A stretch of DNA of 64,000 bases from Pseudomonas fluorescens (lineage in GTDB: Bacteria; Pseudomonadota; Gammaproteobacteria; Pseudomonadales; Pseudomonadaceae): the NCBI RefSeq assembly GCF_001307275.1, contig NZ_CP012831.1, forward strand, positions 7,055,103-7,119,102, in the 5' to 3' direction. Position 1 is the first letter of the stretch. Every line of letters starts with the position of its first letter. The position numbers and the translations under genes are program-made. The notes under the pieces were generated by a model. The model ran no database searches. It worked only from the letters and a program-made list of their open reading frames with translations, and had not been told where the DNA came from. Positions 26,415 to 35,564 of this stretch are shown piece by piece.

Positions 26415-28367
26415 ATGAAAATAAAAAACAAGCTTGTGCTGACGTTCGTATTGGTCGCGTTTATACCCGTGAGCTTGGTCGCAGTGATTTCGGTGACTAA
26501 CACACGAACGCTGGCAGTTGATCAGTTTATGGATGGCAGTACGCGGGAAATACGTCAGATCGATGGCAACATTCGCCAGTTTTTCGACGCCAGCCAGCAA
26601 AATGTCGATCAAATGGCAACCGATCCAGTTTATGTATCGGTTGGCGCGCTGAAGAACTACCAGACCGGCGATGCCGCCAGCCGACCATTGCCTCCTGCGG
26701 CCCAGCAACTGATCGAAAGGTTTGCGCATTACGGTGCGGCCCACCCGTCCGCGGCGATTCTCTCCATCGGCCTGGAGGACGGCTCCTATGCCAAATGGCC
26801 AGATGATCCTCAGCTGGCCAACTACGATCCGCGTTCACGCCCTTGGTATAAAGCGGCGATGGCGAGCCCTGGAAAAACCGTACGAACACCCGCTTTTTAT
26901 CCAGCCTATGATTACGGTAAGGAAGATGCAGCACTGGTGGGGACAGCCAGGGCAATGATCACGAGCGATGGCATCGTCAAAGGTGTGTTAGCCGTGAACG
27001 TGTCTTTGAAAAACCTCACAGAGCTGGTCAAAAGTATCAAGCTTGGCGAAAGCGGCTACGTGATGTTGATCGAGGACGGAATCGTACTGGTAGACCCCCG
27101 CGACACGACGCATAGCTTCAAGCCGCTCAAGGACCTGGGCGCGGCCTATGCAAAGTTGGCCACCATCCCGCAGGGATCAACCGAGGTTGAACTCAATGGG
27201 ATCCCTTACATGGCCAACGTCTGGACGTCGCCTGATCTTGGCTGGCGCTATATCGGCTTGATCGAACGTAGTGAAGTCATGAGCGCGGCCACTCGCATGA
27301 CCTACCTCACCACCCTCATCGTGGGAGGGTTGACAGTCATTTTTGCCTTGGTCGCCGTGGCATTTTCCAAGTCCATCGTCAAACCCATCAGCCAGGTCAG
27401 CACCGGACTGCAATCGATCGCACAGGGCGAGGGAGATCTGCGTCGCGAACTAGAGTTTCAGGGTAACGATGAAACCGCTGAACTGGCAGGCTGGTTCAAT
27501 AAGTTTCTCAGCGCCATACGTCAGTTGATCCAACACATCGGCGCCGCATCGAGCAATCTGCAAAATGCCTCGAGGGTTAACAGCGAGGTAGCCAACAACA
27601 TGAACGAGGCCGCCGGGAGACAGCGCGAAGCGGTGGAGTTGGTGTCGACCGCGTTCAACGAGATGGTCGCAACCGCCAATGAGGTGGCCCGTTCATGCAG
27701 CGGCGCAGCAGAGTCCGCCGAGAATGGACATCGCCGCGTGGCGGAGGGCAAGCAGCAGATCGAGATCACCACGGACAACGTGAATCGCCTGGGACGCCGT
27801 CTGACCGAGTCGTCGCAGTCCATGACAGAGCTCGAAGCCGGCAGTCGCAGCATCAACCAGATCCTTGGCACCATTCGCGCCATTGCCGAGCAAACCAATC
27901 TGCTGGCCCTGAACGCAGCCATTGAAGCCGCCAGGGCGGGCGATCAAGGCCGAGGATTTGCAGTGGTGGCAGATGAAGTCAGAGCACTGGCCAAGCGCAC
28001 ATCCGATTCGACCGGCGAAATCGAGCAACTGCTCGGCGCACTAGGCAGCAAGACCCAGGAGGTCATGGGCAAAATGGGTAGCTGCCTGGAGCTCTCGCAC
28101 GCCAGCGTATCGTCCATCGAGAGCACTCGAGACAGCTTTGAAGGCATCCAATTGTCGGTCAATGAAATAAGGGATCAAAACCTGCAGATATCCGCCGCTG
28201 CTGAAGAGCAGCATAGCGTGGCCGAAGAGATCAATCGGCATATCCAGCAGATTTATGACGAGGCTCGGCTGGTGGAGAGCTTGGCCAACTCTGCACAAGA
28301 TGACTCCGGCAAGTTGTCGAGTCTGTCAGATGAACTGAACGGTCTGGTGGGGCGCTTCAAATCGTGA
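26415..28367 (+). CDS. methyl-accepting chemotaxis protein with dCache sensor
   Basis: The 650-residue protein has a first membrane helix (residues 8-28) and a large periplasmic region of the double-Cache type (about 35-275; it contains NYDPRSRPWYKAA and GESGYVMLIEDGIVLVDPR). A second helix follows at about 280-305, then HAMP, then the cytoplasmic signalling domain with the conserved hairpin tip IAEQTNLLALNAAIEAARAG (near 510). It should steer swimming toward or away from a small molecule bound outside the inner membrane. ATG at 26415 begins the membrane anchor. Its place next to an organic-acid carrier suggests it senses the same compound. Confidence 0.93.
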   Translation: MKIKNKLVLTFVLVAFIPVSLVAVISVTNTRTLAVDQFMDGSTREIRQIDGNIRQFFDASQQNVDQMATDPVYVSVGALKNYQTGDAASRPLPPAAQQLIERFAHYGAAHPSAAILSIGLEDGSYAKWPDDPQLANYDPRSRPWYKAAMASPGKTVRTPAFYPAYDYGKEDAALVGTARAMITSDGIVKGVLAVNVSLKNLTELVKSIKLGESGYVMLIEDGIVLVDPRDTTHSFKPLKDLGAAYAKLATIPQGSTEVELNGIPYMANVWTSPDLGWRYIGLIERSEVMSAATRMTYLTTLIVGGLTVIFALVAVAFSKSIVKPISQVSTGLQSIAQGEGDLRRELEFQGNDETAELAGWFNKFLSAIRQLIQHIGAASSNLQNASRVNSEVANNMNEAAGRQREAVELVSTAFNEMVATANEVARSCSGAAESAENGHRRVAEGKQQIEITTDNVNRLGRRLTESSQSMTELEAGSRSINQILGTIRAIAEQTNLLALNAAIEAARAGDQGRGFAVVADEVRALAKRTSDSTGEIEQLLGALGSKTQEVMGKMGSCLELSHASVSSIESTRDSFEGIQLSVNEIRDQNLQISAAAEEQHSVAEEINRHIQQIYDEARLVESLANSAQDDSGKLSSLSDELNGLVGRFKS

Positions 28368-28488
28368 ACCGTCGTCGTTCGCCTGGAAGTCCCAACTGGT
28401 CCATTCGCATGGAAGTGACCAGCGGAGCGTTTCGTTCTCGCGATGAGCCGCTGTCAAGACATCCAGGCTTGAGGCCAGGCGCACATCA

Positions 28489-29244
28489 TCAGTCGGATGT
28501 AGGGGCGGGCAAGGCCACCTCTCCACCGAATTGTCGCGATATGACTTCGGCACCCTTGATCGCCAATTCGATAAACTCCTTTTCATTCATGTTCATTCGG
28601 ACAGTCGGTGCCCCCACCGACAAGCAATAGTGCACTTCTTGATTGACGTCCTTGATGGGTACCGAGATCGCCGAGATGCCTAACAGCCGTTCGCCATGGG
28701 AAACGGCATAACCCTGCTCCCGGATCATGGCGAACTCTTCAAGCACCGCGCCATTGGTGCGCTTCGTCGCTTTGGCAACATTTTTGACTAACGGGGTGAG
28801 CTGGGCTTTGGGCATATAGGCCATCAAGACCTTTGAAGCAGACCCTACCAACAAGGGAATCTGTTCACCCGCCTGGACCACCGCGCGCAACGGTGCCGAG
28901 CTGGTAGTGACCGAGTCGAGACAGACTCGATTGCGATCACTCACCGCATGAATGGAGACTGTTTCTTCAGTCTGCTCAGCGAGTTCTTGCAATACGGGTC
29001 GAGCGATCTCACGAATACCCAGGGTACTTTTTACCAGGCCAGCCAAGCGCGTGAACCGGAAGGACAAGCAATATTGCTGCTCGAGACGTACCAGGTAGCC
29101 AGCCTTTTCAAGACTCTGGACAATACGAAACGTCGTCGACTTCGGTAGCTCGATACGGTCTGCAATGTCTTGAAGCGTAAGGCTGCTGCGGTCTGAACTA
29201 AAGCTTTCGAAAACTGCCAAGATACGTTGCACAGAGCGCATCAT
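28489..29244 (-). CDS. IclR-family transcriptional regulator
   Basis: The 251-residue protein has an N-terminal winged helix (SVQRILAVFESFSSDRSSLT, then LQDIADRIELPKSTTFRIVQ) and a C-terminal IclR effector domain (VCLDSVTTSSAPLRAVVQAG, then VSHGERLLGISAISVPIKD). IclR proteins of this size control degradation of aromatic and organic acids, as activators or repressors. It is convergent with the chemoreceptor gene. Inverted repeats at 29265-29282 and 29339-29350 lie just upstream; the second recurs before the cupin gene at 35651. Confidence 0.93.
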   Translation of the reverse strand: MMRSVQRILAVFESFSSDRSSLTLQDIADRIELPKSTTFRIVQSLEKAGYLVRLEQQYCLSFRFTRLAGLVKSTLGIREIARPVLQELAEQTEETVSIHAVSDRNRVCLDSVTTSSAPLRAVVQAGEQIPLLVGSASKVLMAYMPKAQLTPLVKNVAKATKRTNGAVLEEFAMIREQGYAVSHGERLLGISAISVPIKDVNQEVHYCLSVGAPTVRMNMNEKEFIELAIKGAEVISRQFGGEVALPAPTSD

Positions 29245-29264
29245 TCTTGAAAAACCCCATCAAA

Positions 29265-29282
29265 ATCGTTGATCGTAACGAT
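29265..29282. promoter_or_regulatory. inverted repeat upstream of iclR-type gene
   Basis: ATCGTT-N6-AACGAT lies 21-38 bases upstream of the IclR start, a position suited to autoregulation. Confidence 0.35.
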
Positions 29283-29338
29283 CCTCCTCGACACGAAATG
29301 CTTCATTCGCCAACAAACGAGAATCAGTCTCAAAATAA

Positions 29339-29350
29339 CATACTAGCATG
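29339..29350. promoter_or_regulatory. CATACTAGCATG element, copy 1
   Basis: The 12-mer CATACTAGCATG is itself an imperfect palindrome. Its exact reverse complement is at 35553-35564, and a CAAAAT tract lies on the same side in both copies. It lies about 95 bases upstream of the IclR gene. Confidence 0.4.
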
Positions 29351-29434
29351 ACGCTATTTCACTCGCCAACTTCAGTTCCACCCACCGAACTTGAGAACGG
29401 AGGCACATCGCGACGGCTGGCGAACGCGCCTTGT

Positions 29435-30367
29435 TCAGTCGGGCACCGTTACCAGCTGCGTGCCCAGCCAACGTTTATCCGAAACCAACGTACGAACGAC
29501 GTCAGCCAAAACAACACGTGCTGCCAAACCCGCCGGCGACAACTCATCGTCCGACAAACTGGCGACTTGATTCAAGCGGGTAAAATTGAACTCGGAAATG
29601 GGTACCGTATCGAAACGGTCTTTATCATGCCTTGCAAGTGCCGCGCTAGGTTGCACCGTCATCCCCAAGCCCGCCCCCACCGCGTCCATGAGTATCGCAA
29701 GCCCGTCGATTTCCGCGATGACGTTCATCGTGCAGCCTTCTCTTTCAAAAGCATTGTTTATCAGCGCCCTGAGGCCGTGCGTACTGCCGGGCAATATAAG
29801 GGGGACGTTGGAAAGCTCACTGATTGACAGCGATTCACTCTTGCGGACCAGGGAAAAGTCAGCTGCGGAAATAGCGAAAAGACGTTCATTTACCAGCGGT
29901 TGAGTGCTGAATCTGCGCCCATGATCAGCGCCAAACAATATCGCAAGATCGATCTGTCTAGCACTCAGCATCCGCTCCAGGTTGCCCGATAACGCCTCGA
30001 CAATACGAAGGGAAATATCCGGGTATCGCTCTCGCATCGCCTCCATGAACGGCAGTGCAACGACGCCTGAGGTGGATGGAGCCAATCCCACCGTGACATG
30101 CCCGGCGAACCGTCCAGTCCGGGCCGCGTGGGCCGCATCCTCTGCGTTGCGCAATACCAGTTGTGCTCGATGCCAGAATGCCAATCCGGCGCTGGTGGGC
30201 TGCACGCCGCTCTTCTTTCTTAGCAGCAACCGAACGGACAGTTCATTCTCCAGTCGACTGATTTGTTGACTGAGGGCCGAGGTGACAACATCGAGTTCAA
30301 GCGCTGCTCGCCCCATGCTTCCACACTCAACTACCCGGACAAAGTAGCGCAGTTGACGCAGTTCCAT
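29435..30367 (-). CDS. LysR-family transcriptional regulator (Nac/TcuR-like)
   Basis: The 310-residue LysR protein has an N-terminus (MELRQLRYFVRVVECGSMGR) and helix-turn-helix (about 15-45, ALSQQISRLENELSVRLLLR) typical of the Nac/CynR/TcuR group, with a complete effector domain. TcuR is the regulator of tricarballylate use, and tcuAB genes lie at 40.6 kb, but group resemblance does not prove that link. It is the last gene of a run of same-strand genes starting with the acyl-CoA synthetase at 35291; its start is 55 bases past the first crotonase stop. Confidence 0.9.
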   Translation of the reverse strand: MELRQLRYFVRVVECGSMGRAALELDVVTSALSQQISRLENELSVRLLLRKKSGVQPTSAGLAFWHRAQLVLRNAEDAAHAARTGRFAGHVTVGLAPSTSGVVALPFMEAMRERYPDISLRIVEALSGNLERMLSARQIDLAILFGADHGRRFSTQPLVNERLFAISAADFSLVRKSESLSISELSNVPLILPGSTHGLRALINNAFEREGCTMNVIAEIDGLAILMDAVGAGLGMTVQPSAALARHDKDRFDTVPISEFNFTRLNQVASLSDDELSPAGLAARVVLADVVRTLVSDKRWLGTQLVTVPD

Positions 30368-30422
30368 CGGACACCTCCACTATCACAACGATGCCTGGAC
30401 CGGTCGGTCCAGGCACGACACG

Positions 30423-31220
30423 CTATTTGCCGATAAAACGCGGTTTCCTTTTTTCCTTGTAAGCTTTGATGGCCTCCTTGTAATCATCCGTGGATTGCAC
30501 CACGGCCATCTGCGCAGCCACCGACTCCAAGCTCGTCCGCAAATCAGTCCGCAGCGATTGGTATAGCAGCTTCTTTATGCTGCGTTGCTGGATGGGAGGG
30601 CCATCCGCCAGGCGTGTAGCAAAATCCAGCGTTTGCTGCATGAGTTCGTCATCACTGAATACTCGGTTGACGATGCCTAATGCCAACGCCTCCTCAGCAC
30701 TGACGAAATCGCCCGTCCATAATAATTCCAGGGCTTTCGCGGTACCGACTATGCGCGGCAGCAAATAGCAGCCACCATTTCCAGGGATCAGGCCAACACG
30801 AATATAAGCCTCAGCAAATCGAGCCGACTCTGATGCGAAACGCATATCACACTGCAACGAAAGATCCATGCCCGCCCCCACCGCCGCGCCGTTTACCGCC
30901 GCGATGAGTGGCTTTTCAAAGTTCTCGATCGCTAATGCCACCTGGTGGGTGACTTTTTGCAATCTGATTTTACGCTCGAGCGGCGTTGGATCCCCCTCTG
31001 CGCTTTCGGCGGCCCGACGGCCCAGGTCGCCTCCGGAGCAGAATGCATCACCGGCACCGGTAATGACGAAACAACCGATGTCATCATTTTCATCGGCAGC
31101 CAGCAATGCAGTGCGAAGCGAATCCAGCATGCTCTCGCTCAAGGCGTTCTTTTTTTCGGGCCGGTTTAGCTTGGCTACCATCACCCGGCCAACGGTACTG
31201 ACTTCTAGATCAGACATCAT
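30423..31220 (-). CDS. enoyl-CoA hydratase/isomerase (crotonase family)
   Basis: A 265-residue crotonase with the CoA/oxyanion motifs FVITGAGDAFCSGGDLGR (about 51-68) and AAVNGAAVGAGMDLSLQCD (about 105), and VGLIPGNGGCYLLPRIVG. At the first catalytic Glu site the residue is Tyr (AEAYIRVG), while the second Glu (ALELLWTG) is kept. That makes simple hydratase activity less sure than isomerase or another crotonase reaction. GAGGG precedes tandem ATG codons at 31220 and 31217. It lies 60 bases after the second crotonase gene in the same direction. Confidence 0.9.
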   Translation of the reverse strand: MMSDLEVSTVGRVMVAKLNRPEKKNALSESMLDSLRTALLAADENDDIGCFVITGAGDAFCSGGDLGRRAAESAEGDPTPLERKIRLQKVTHQVALAIENFEKPLIAAVNGAAVGAGMDLSLQCDMRFASESARFAEAYIRVGLIPGNGGCYLLPRIVGTAKALELLWTGDFVSAEEALALGIVNRVFSDDELMQQTLDFATRLADGPPIQQRSIKKLLYQSLRTDLRTSLESVAAQMAVVQSTDDYKEAIKAYKEKRKPRFIGK

Positions 31221-31280
31221 ATTCCCTCAGTTCGATATGGACACGCCGCCCGTGCAAAACCACACTCGTTGCCCGCTGCG

Positions 31281-32018
31281 CTATTGCTCGGCCTGAGCCA
31301 GTGCACGGTGTCGTGCATGCTCGTCCCGAGCCTGCAACAATGCAGCTCTCAGCGAACGATTGAGCCACCGCTTGTTTTCGGCAAACGTGCGCGGGTTCTT
31401 TGCCCCCAACGCCTGCCCCAGCGCCGAAGCTTTCAAATGGAGTTCGTCTCGCAGGGCTACCTCGCGGACCAGCCCTCTCGCCAATGCTTCGGTAGCCTTC
31501 ATCGCCCTGCCACTCTGAATCAGATCAAGCGCCAAAGCGCGTCCGCCGATGACCTCTAAAATGTTTGCACCCGAGAAGGTGGCGATACCCAAATCAATTT
31601 CGGGCAGCGACAGTTTCGCGGTATCGACGGCGACACAGGCATCCGCCAAGAGCGCAAGCATCGCGCCACCTCCCGTCGCGGTACCATTGAGCACTGTGAC
31701 AACTGGCTTGGGGCAGTCCATCACGGCGTCCTGTAGCGCCGCCAACGCCAACGACCTTCGTTCACGCTGGCGTGCCGTATCACCATCCGCCGGTTGTTCA
31801 CGAATATCGACCCCTGCGCAGAACACGCGCTCACCAGACCCGGTCAACATCACCGCGTTTATCTGCGGGTCATCAGTGGCCGCCTGCAGTGCAGCCGTCA
31901 TACGCTCCATCATATCCACCGTCATCGCATTCGCCTTAGCGGCACGATTAAGAGTGATCCACAGGAGCGACTCATGTCGCTCAACCGTCAACTCGCTGGC
32001 TAGTTCATCCACGGACAT
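31281..32018 (-). CDS. enoyl-CoA hydratase/isomerase (crotonase family)
   Basis: A 245-residue crotonase with MLTGSGERVFCAGVDIRE (about 60), VLNGTATGGGAMLALLADA (about 108) and LPEIDLGIATFSGANILE. The first catalytic Glu position is kept (LPEIDLG); the second reads Asp. Its sequence differs clearly from the neighbouring crotonase, so the two likely act on successive intermediates. AGAGGAAG abuts the ATG. It lies 49 bases after the ferredoxin-reductase gene and is part of the same run. Confidence 0.9.
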   Translation of the reverse strand: MSVDELASELTVERHESLLWITLNRAAKANAMTVDMMERMTAALQAATDDPQINAVMLTGSGERVFCAGVDIREQPADGDTARQRERRSLALAALQDAVMDCPKPVVTVLNGTATGGGAMLALLADACVAVDTAKLSLPEIDLGIATFSGANILEVIGGRALALDLIQSGRAMKATEALARGLVREVALRDELHLKASALGQALGAKNPRTFAENKRWLNRSLRAALLQARDEHARHRALAQAEQ

Positions 32019-32067
32019 CTTCCTCTACGTGCTTGTTTTTATTTCATCGAGACACACGACCCGAGTT

Positions 32068-33108
32068 CTACTGGGGAGTCTTTTGTCCCGACACAAACAT
32101 GTCCGCGAAAAACTCTTCCTCGGGGAGTTTGCGTAAGGCCACAAAATCCTGCCTTGCCGATTGCACGACGACGGGCGCTCCACAGGCATAGACCTGATGC
32201 TGGGAAAGATCCTCGTAATCTTCCATGACTGCACGGTGAACAAAGCCGACCCGACCTTCCCATAGGTCGTCGGGGTGCGCTTCTGACAGGACAGGTATGA
32301 ACGTGACGTTGTGACTTTTCGTCCAAGCCTCGGCAACGGAACTCAAATACAGATCCGAGGCCCTTCGCCCGCCCCAATAGAGCGTTATTTCACGACTCGA
32401 TGCTTTTTCAAGTTCGCGCTCAATCATGGCTTTGATCGGTGCGAACCCTGTGCCGCTGGCAACGAAGACCATTGGTTTGTTACTGTCTTCACGCACAAAA
32501 AAAGTACCTAGCGGGCCTTCAAGGCGCACCAGGTCGTTTTCTTTCATGACATTGAAAACGTGTTGGCTAAACGGGCCACCGTAATTCCTGAGATGCAATT
32601 CCAACACGTTGTCGTCGGGCACGTTTGCCAGCGACAAACTGCGACGAATACCGCCTGGCATCACCACGTTGATGTATTGCCCAGGCAAAAACCTGAAAGA
32701 CTCCTTGGCAGGAAGGCGCAGGCGAATTCTCATCACATCCTCGGCCAGGCGCTCGAGACGATCGACACGGGAAACAAGCCGACGAATAGGGATGTCTTGC
32801 GTTGCTTCCACCACCTCGCAGGCGATCGTCAATGCGGTTAAAGCCTTTGCCTGGCACAGGAGCGCGTATCCCTGCTGCCGGTCCTCGTTGGAAAGTATCG
32901 CCATGCTGGACTCCGCATGATCGACCACCCCGTCGAGTACTTTGGCCCGACAGGTTCCGCAGATGCCATTTTGACAACTGTAGGGCAGTTGACACCCGCT
33001 TTTGAGGGCGGCAGCAAGTATCGTATCGTCTTGCTGCACCTCGAACGTGCGGTCGATAGGCTTCACATTGACCCGATGCGTCAATGTGGCGGACAGGCTG
33101 TCATTCAT
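32068..33108 (-). CDS. 2Fe-2S ferredoxin/FAD/NAD(P)H oxidoreductase (oxygenase-reductase type)
   Basis: The 346-residue protein joins a plant-type 2Fe-2S domain (residues 8-95, CQNGICGTCRAKVLDG with a fourth Cys in LLCQAK), a ferredoxin-reductase FAD domain (RLPAKESFRFLPGQYINV; RSLSLANVP) and an NAD(P)H domain (FVASGTGFAPIKAMIERE). This order is found in reductases of Rieske and diiron oxygenases and in CDP-6-deoxyhexose reductase (AscD). It passes electrons from NAD(P)H to a partner, but no oxygenase gene is in this window. It is 68 bases after the acyl-CoA synthetase and likely co-transcribed with the crotonases. Confidence 0.92.
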   Translation of the reverse strand: MNDSLSATLTHRVNVKPIDRTFEVQQDDTILAAALKSGCQLPYSCQNGICGTCRAKVLDGVVDHAESSMAILSNEDRQQGYALLCQAKALTALTIACEVVEATQDIPIRRLVSRVDRLERLAEDVMRIRLRLPAKESFRFLPGQYINVVMPGGIRRSLSLANVPDDNVLELHLRNYGGPFSQHVFNVMKENDLVRLEGPLGTFFVREDSNKPMVFVASGTGFAPIKAMIERELEKASSREITLYWGGRRASDLYLSSVAEAWTKSHNVTFIPVLSEAHPDDLWEGRVGFVHRAVMEDYEDLSQHQVYACGAPVVVQSARQDFVALRKLPEEEFFADMFVSGQKTPQ

Positions 33109-33176
33109 AGCGATTCACCCCTTTACAGAATGTTTTGTACATTGCTCTTCCTCGCGACAAGCTTGGGGGCGGTTCA

Positions 33177-35291
33177 TTAACCGCGCACAATCAAGGCGTC
33201 CGCGGCAATCACACCGTGGGGCAATACAAACATTGGATTGATGTCGATTTCGGCTATATCGCTGCGCTGCTGCCAGGCAAATTGCGATAACGCCACCAAC
33301 GCGCGGGCAACAGCATCGACGTCAAGGGGAGGCGCGCCCCGAACCCCGTTCATGATCACGCTGCATTGCAATTCATCGAGCATTTCCATAGCGGTTGGCA
33401 GGCCGAAAGGGGCGATTCGACACGCGGAATCCTTCAGTACTTCCGCATAAATCCCACCTGCGCCGACTACCACCACTGGGCCAAATGAAGGATCCTTGAC
33501 CACCCCGGCAATCAGTTCGAAGCCACCTGTCACCATCTCGGAAACGAGGACACCTTCAATGTGGGCGGCAGGCACATGCCGTTGCGCGCTGGCTAACACC
33601 TGCTCGATCGCTGACTCCAGCTCCTGGGCTGTCCGAATGCCGACCTTTACGCCGCCTATTTCGGTTTTGTGCGCAATGTCCGCAGAGACAATCTTGACGA
33701 CTAGGGGCGCTTTGACTTTGTCGAACAGCGCAGTGTCAAAACCCTTCACGATCAGGTCGGTTGTGACGGGGATACCGATGGAACGCAGCATTTCCTTGGA
33801 CTCGACCTCGGACAACGATGCCCGACTGCCAACGGCGGTGCTAAGCGGTACAGAAGCTCGCTCTACTTTGAGCCCCTCATCCTCTTGCATCTGCAAAATG
33901 CGCGATTGAGTCCGCTTGAATCGCATCAGCATTGCGATAGCTTTGGCGGCTCGCGACGGCGAAGGCAACACCGGAATTCCCGCATCAGCGAATACACGCA
34001 GCGCCTCTGCAACCTGAACGCTGGGGGCTGAGGAAAAAACCAGGATCGGCTTCGACGCCGACGCGGCAATTCGGGCCAATACCTGGGCTGCCGCCAGGCT
34101 GCCAGAGGCGCCTGTGGTTGCCAGGTTAATGCAAAGCGATCCTACGGCGGGGTCTTCAAGCGTCGCGCTTACAGCGGCTTCCAACTTCTGCGCATTGGCC
34201 GCTGAAAAATACCCTGCGGTAAGGTCGATTGGATTATGGACGGCCCCGATGTTAGGCACGACCGCCAGCAGCTTTTGCTGGGTATCGTTACCAAGTTCAC
34301 ACAAGGTCAGACCTTCAGGCTCACCCGCATCTGCGAATACGATCGCAGACCCGCCTGATACCCCCATCACCGCGACACCCCCATTGTCCGGGTATTTTTT
34401 GCTTTCCAATGCCTTGAGGAAATCCACTGCTTCATGGATCTCTCTGATCTCGACGATCCCCGTTTGCTTGAACAGGGCACGATAGAAATCATAGACACCC
34501 GTCATGCTGGCGGTATGCGATGCGGCCGCTAGTGCGCCCTGCTCGGTGACGCCCCCCTTCCACAGCAGGATCGGCTTGCCGCGCGCCGTAGCCTTGCGGC
34601 CGATTTCCAACAGCGCACGACCGTCATTGGTTCCCTCGATATAGGCGACGATGGTGTGTGTCTCGTCATCATCAAGCAGCGCCTCAATGAGCTGTACCGT
34701 GTTGACATCGCTTTCGTTGCCCGTCGCGATGACATGCCGGAAACCAATACCGGCTTCGGCACATGCAAGGGCGATGCTGTAGCCGAATCCCCCACTCTGC
34801 GTCACCAGCGATACCGACCCTTTCTCGAGTTTCGGTTCACGCGTAATGCTACCGAATGCGGCGTAGACACGAGAATGGATGTTGGCAAAACCGAGGCAGT
34901 TGGGCCCGATAATACGCATGCCCGCCGCCCGGGCAATCGCGAGCATTTTCTCCTCCCGGAGAATCCCTTCCGGACCGCTCTCTCGAAAGCCACCGCTCAG
35001 AACCACCGCAAAAGGAACCTTCTTCTGCGCACTCGATTCCAGCACGGCTAAAACACCCTGCGCAGGAACGCCAACCACTACGAGGTCGACGTCGCCTTCG
35101 ATATCGGCAACGGACCCATAGCACTTCAAACCTTCAAAGGTTTCGTATTTGGGATTCACCGGATAGATCGCACCGGTGTATCCATTGCTCATCAGAGCTC
35201 TTACGGCCTGAGAGCCGGGACGTCCCGCATCCTCCGACACGCCTACAACCGCAATCGAACGTGGTTCAAGCAAGTTTTTGTAATTATTCAT
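33177..35291 (-). CDS. acyl-CoA synthetase, NDP-forming (acetate-CoA ligase ADP-forming type)
   Basis: The 704-residue protein has a CoA-binding Rossmann domain (LEPRSIAVVGVSEDAGRPGS, residues 7-26), a succinyl-CoA-ligase-like middle part (PFAVVLSGGFRESGPEG; VTQSGGFGYSIALACAEAGI) and a C-terminal ATP-grasp domain (LRSIGIPVTTDL; VVKIVSADIAHKTEIGGVKV). This fused order matches ADP-forming acyl-CoA synthetases such as those for pimeloyl, feruloyl or other acids. It should load CoA onto an organic acid using a nucleotide triphosphate. The ATG at 35291 is set by the domain start; the ribosome site is weak. It heads the run of genes down to the LysR gene at 29435. Confidence 0.92.
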   Translation of the reverse strand: MNNYKNLLEPRSIAVVGVSEDAGRPGSQAVRALMSNGYTGAIYPVNPKYETFEGLKCYGSVADIEGDVDLVVVGVPAQGVLAVLESSAQKKVPFAVVLSGGFRESGPEGILREEKMLAIARAAGMRIIGPNCLGFANIHSRVYAAFGSITREPKLEKGSVSLVTQSGGFGYSIALACAEAGIGFRHVIATGNESDVNTVQLIEALLDDDETHTIVAYIEGTNDGRALLEIGRKATARGKPILLWKGGVTEQGALAAASHTASMTGVYDFYRALFKQTGIVEIREIHEAVDFLKALESKKYPDNGGVAVMGVSGGSAIVFADAGEPEGLTLCELGNDTQQKLLAVVPNIGAVHNPIDLTAGYFSAANAQKLEAAVSATLEDPAVGSLCINLATTGASGSLAAAQVLARIAASASKPILVFSSAPSVQVAEALRVFADAGIPVLPSPSRAAKAIAMLMRFKRTQSRILQMQEDEGLKVERASVPLSTAVGSRASLSEVESKEMLRSIGIPVTTDLIVKGFDTALFDKVKAPLVVKIVSADIAHKTEIGGVKVGIRTAQELESAIEQVLASAQRHVPAAHIEGVLVSEMVTGGFELIAGVVKDPSFGPVVVVGAGGIYAEVLKDSACRIAPFGLPTAMEMLDELQCSVIMNGVRGAPPLDVDAVARALVALSQFAWQQRSDIAEIDINPMFVLPHGVIAADALIVRG

Positions 35292-35435
35292 ATCGGTACT
35301 GAAGCCCTTGATCGATATCGAAAATCGGGAGACGAGGTAAAGAGATGCAGTCGTTTCTCTGCTCTCCCCAAAAGCAGAGCTGCCACGGTGCACTGTCGTC
35401 CGCAGCCAGCCGAAAGTCAATTATTTTTGGAATTG

Positions 35436-35452
35436 GTTCCAATGAATGAAAC
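35436..35452. promoter_or_regulatory. GTTCCA-N5-TGAAAC element, copy 1
   Basis: GTTCCAATGAATGAAAC matches GTTCCACTCATTGAAAC at 35516-35532 in 14 of 17 positions. It is an imperfect inverted repeat (GGTTCCA with TGAAACC). It lies nearer the acyl-CoA synthetase side of the divergent region. Confidence 0.45.
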
Positions 35453-35509
35453 CTAAAACACCCTTTTACACAAGCTTGAACCGGCGCTAACCCAGCACGC
35501 ATCTGTTAC

Positions 35510-35538
35510 GCACAAGTTCCACTCATTGAAACTTGTGC
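35510..35538. promoter_or_regulatory. long palindromic operator candidate
   Basis: Nine-base arms GCACAAGTT (35510-35518) and AACTTGTGC (35530-35538) are perfect reverse complements around an 11-base centre that itself contains CCA and TGA. The length and symmetry suit a dimeric regulator such as IclR. It also contains the second GTTCCA-TGAAAC element. Confidence 0.55.
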
Positions 35539-35552
35539 TAATTATCAAAACA

Positions 35553-35564
35553 CATGCTAGTATG
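35553..35564. promoter_or_regulatory. CATACTAGCATG element, copy 2 (inverted)
   Basis: CATGCTAGTATG is the exact reverse complement of the 12-mer upstream of the IclR gene. It lies 87 bases before the bicupin ATG. Confidence 0.4.
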
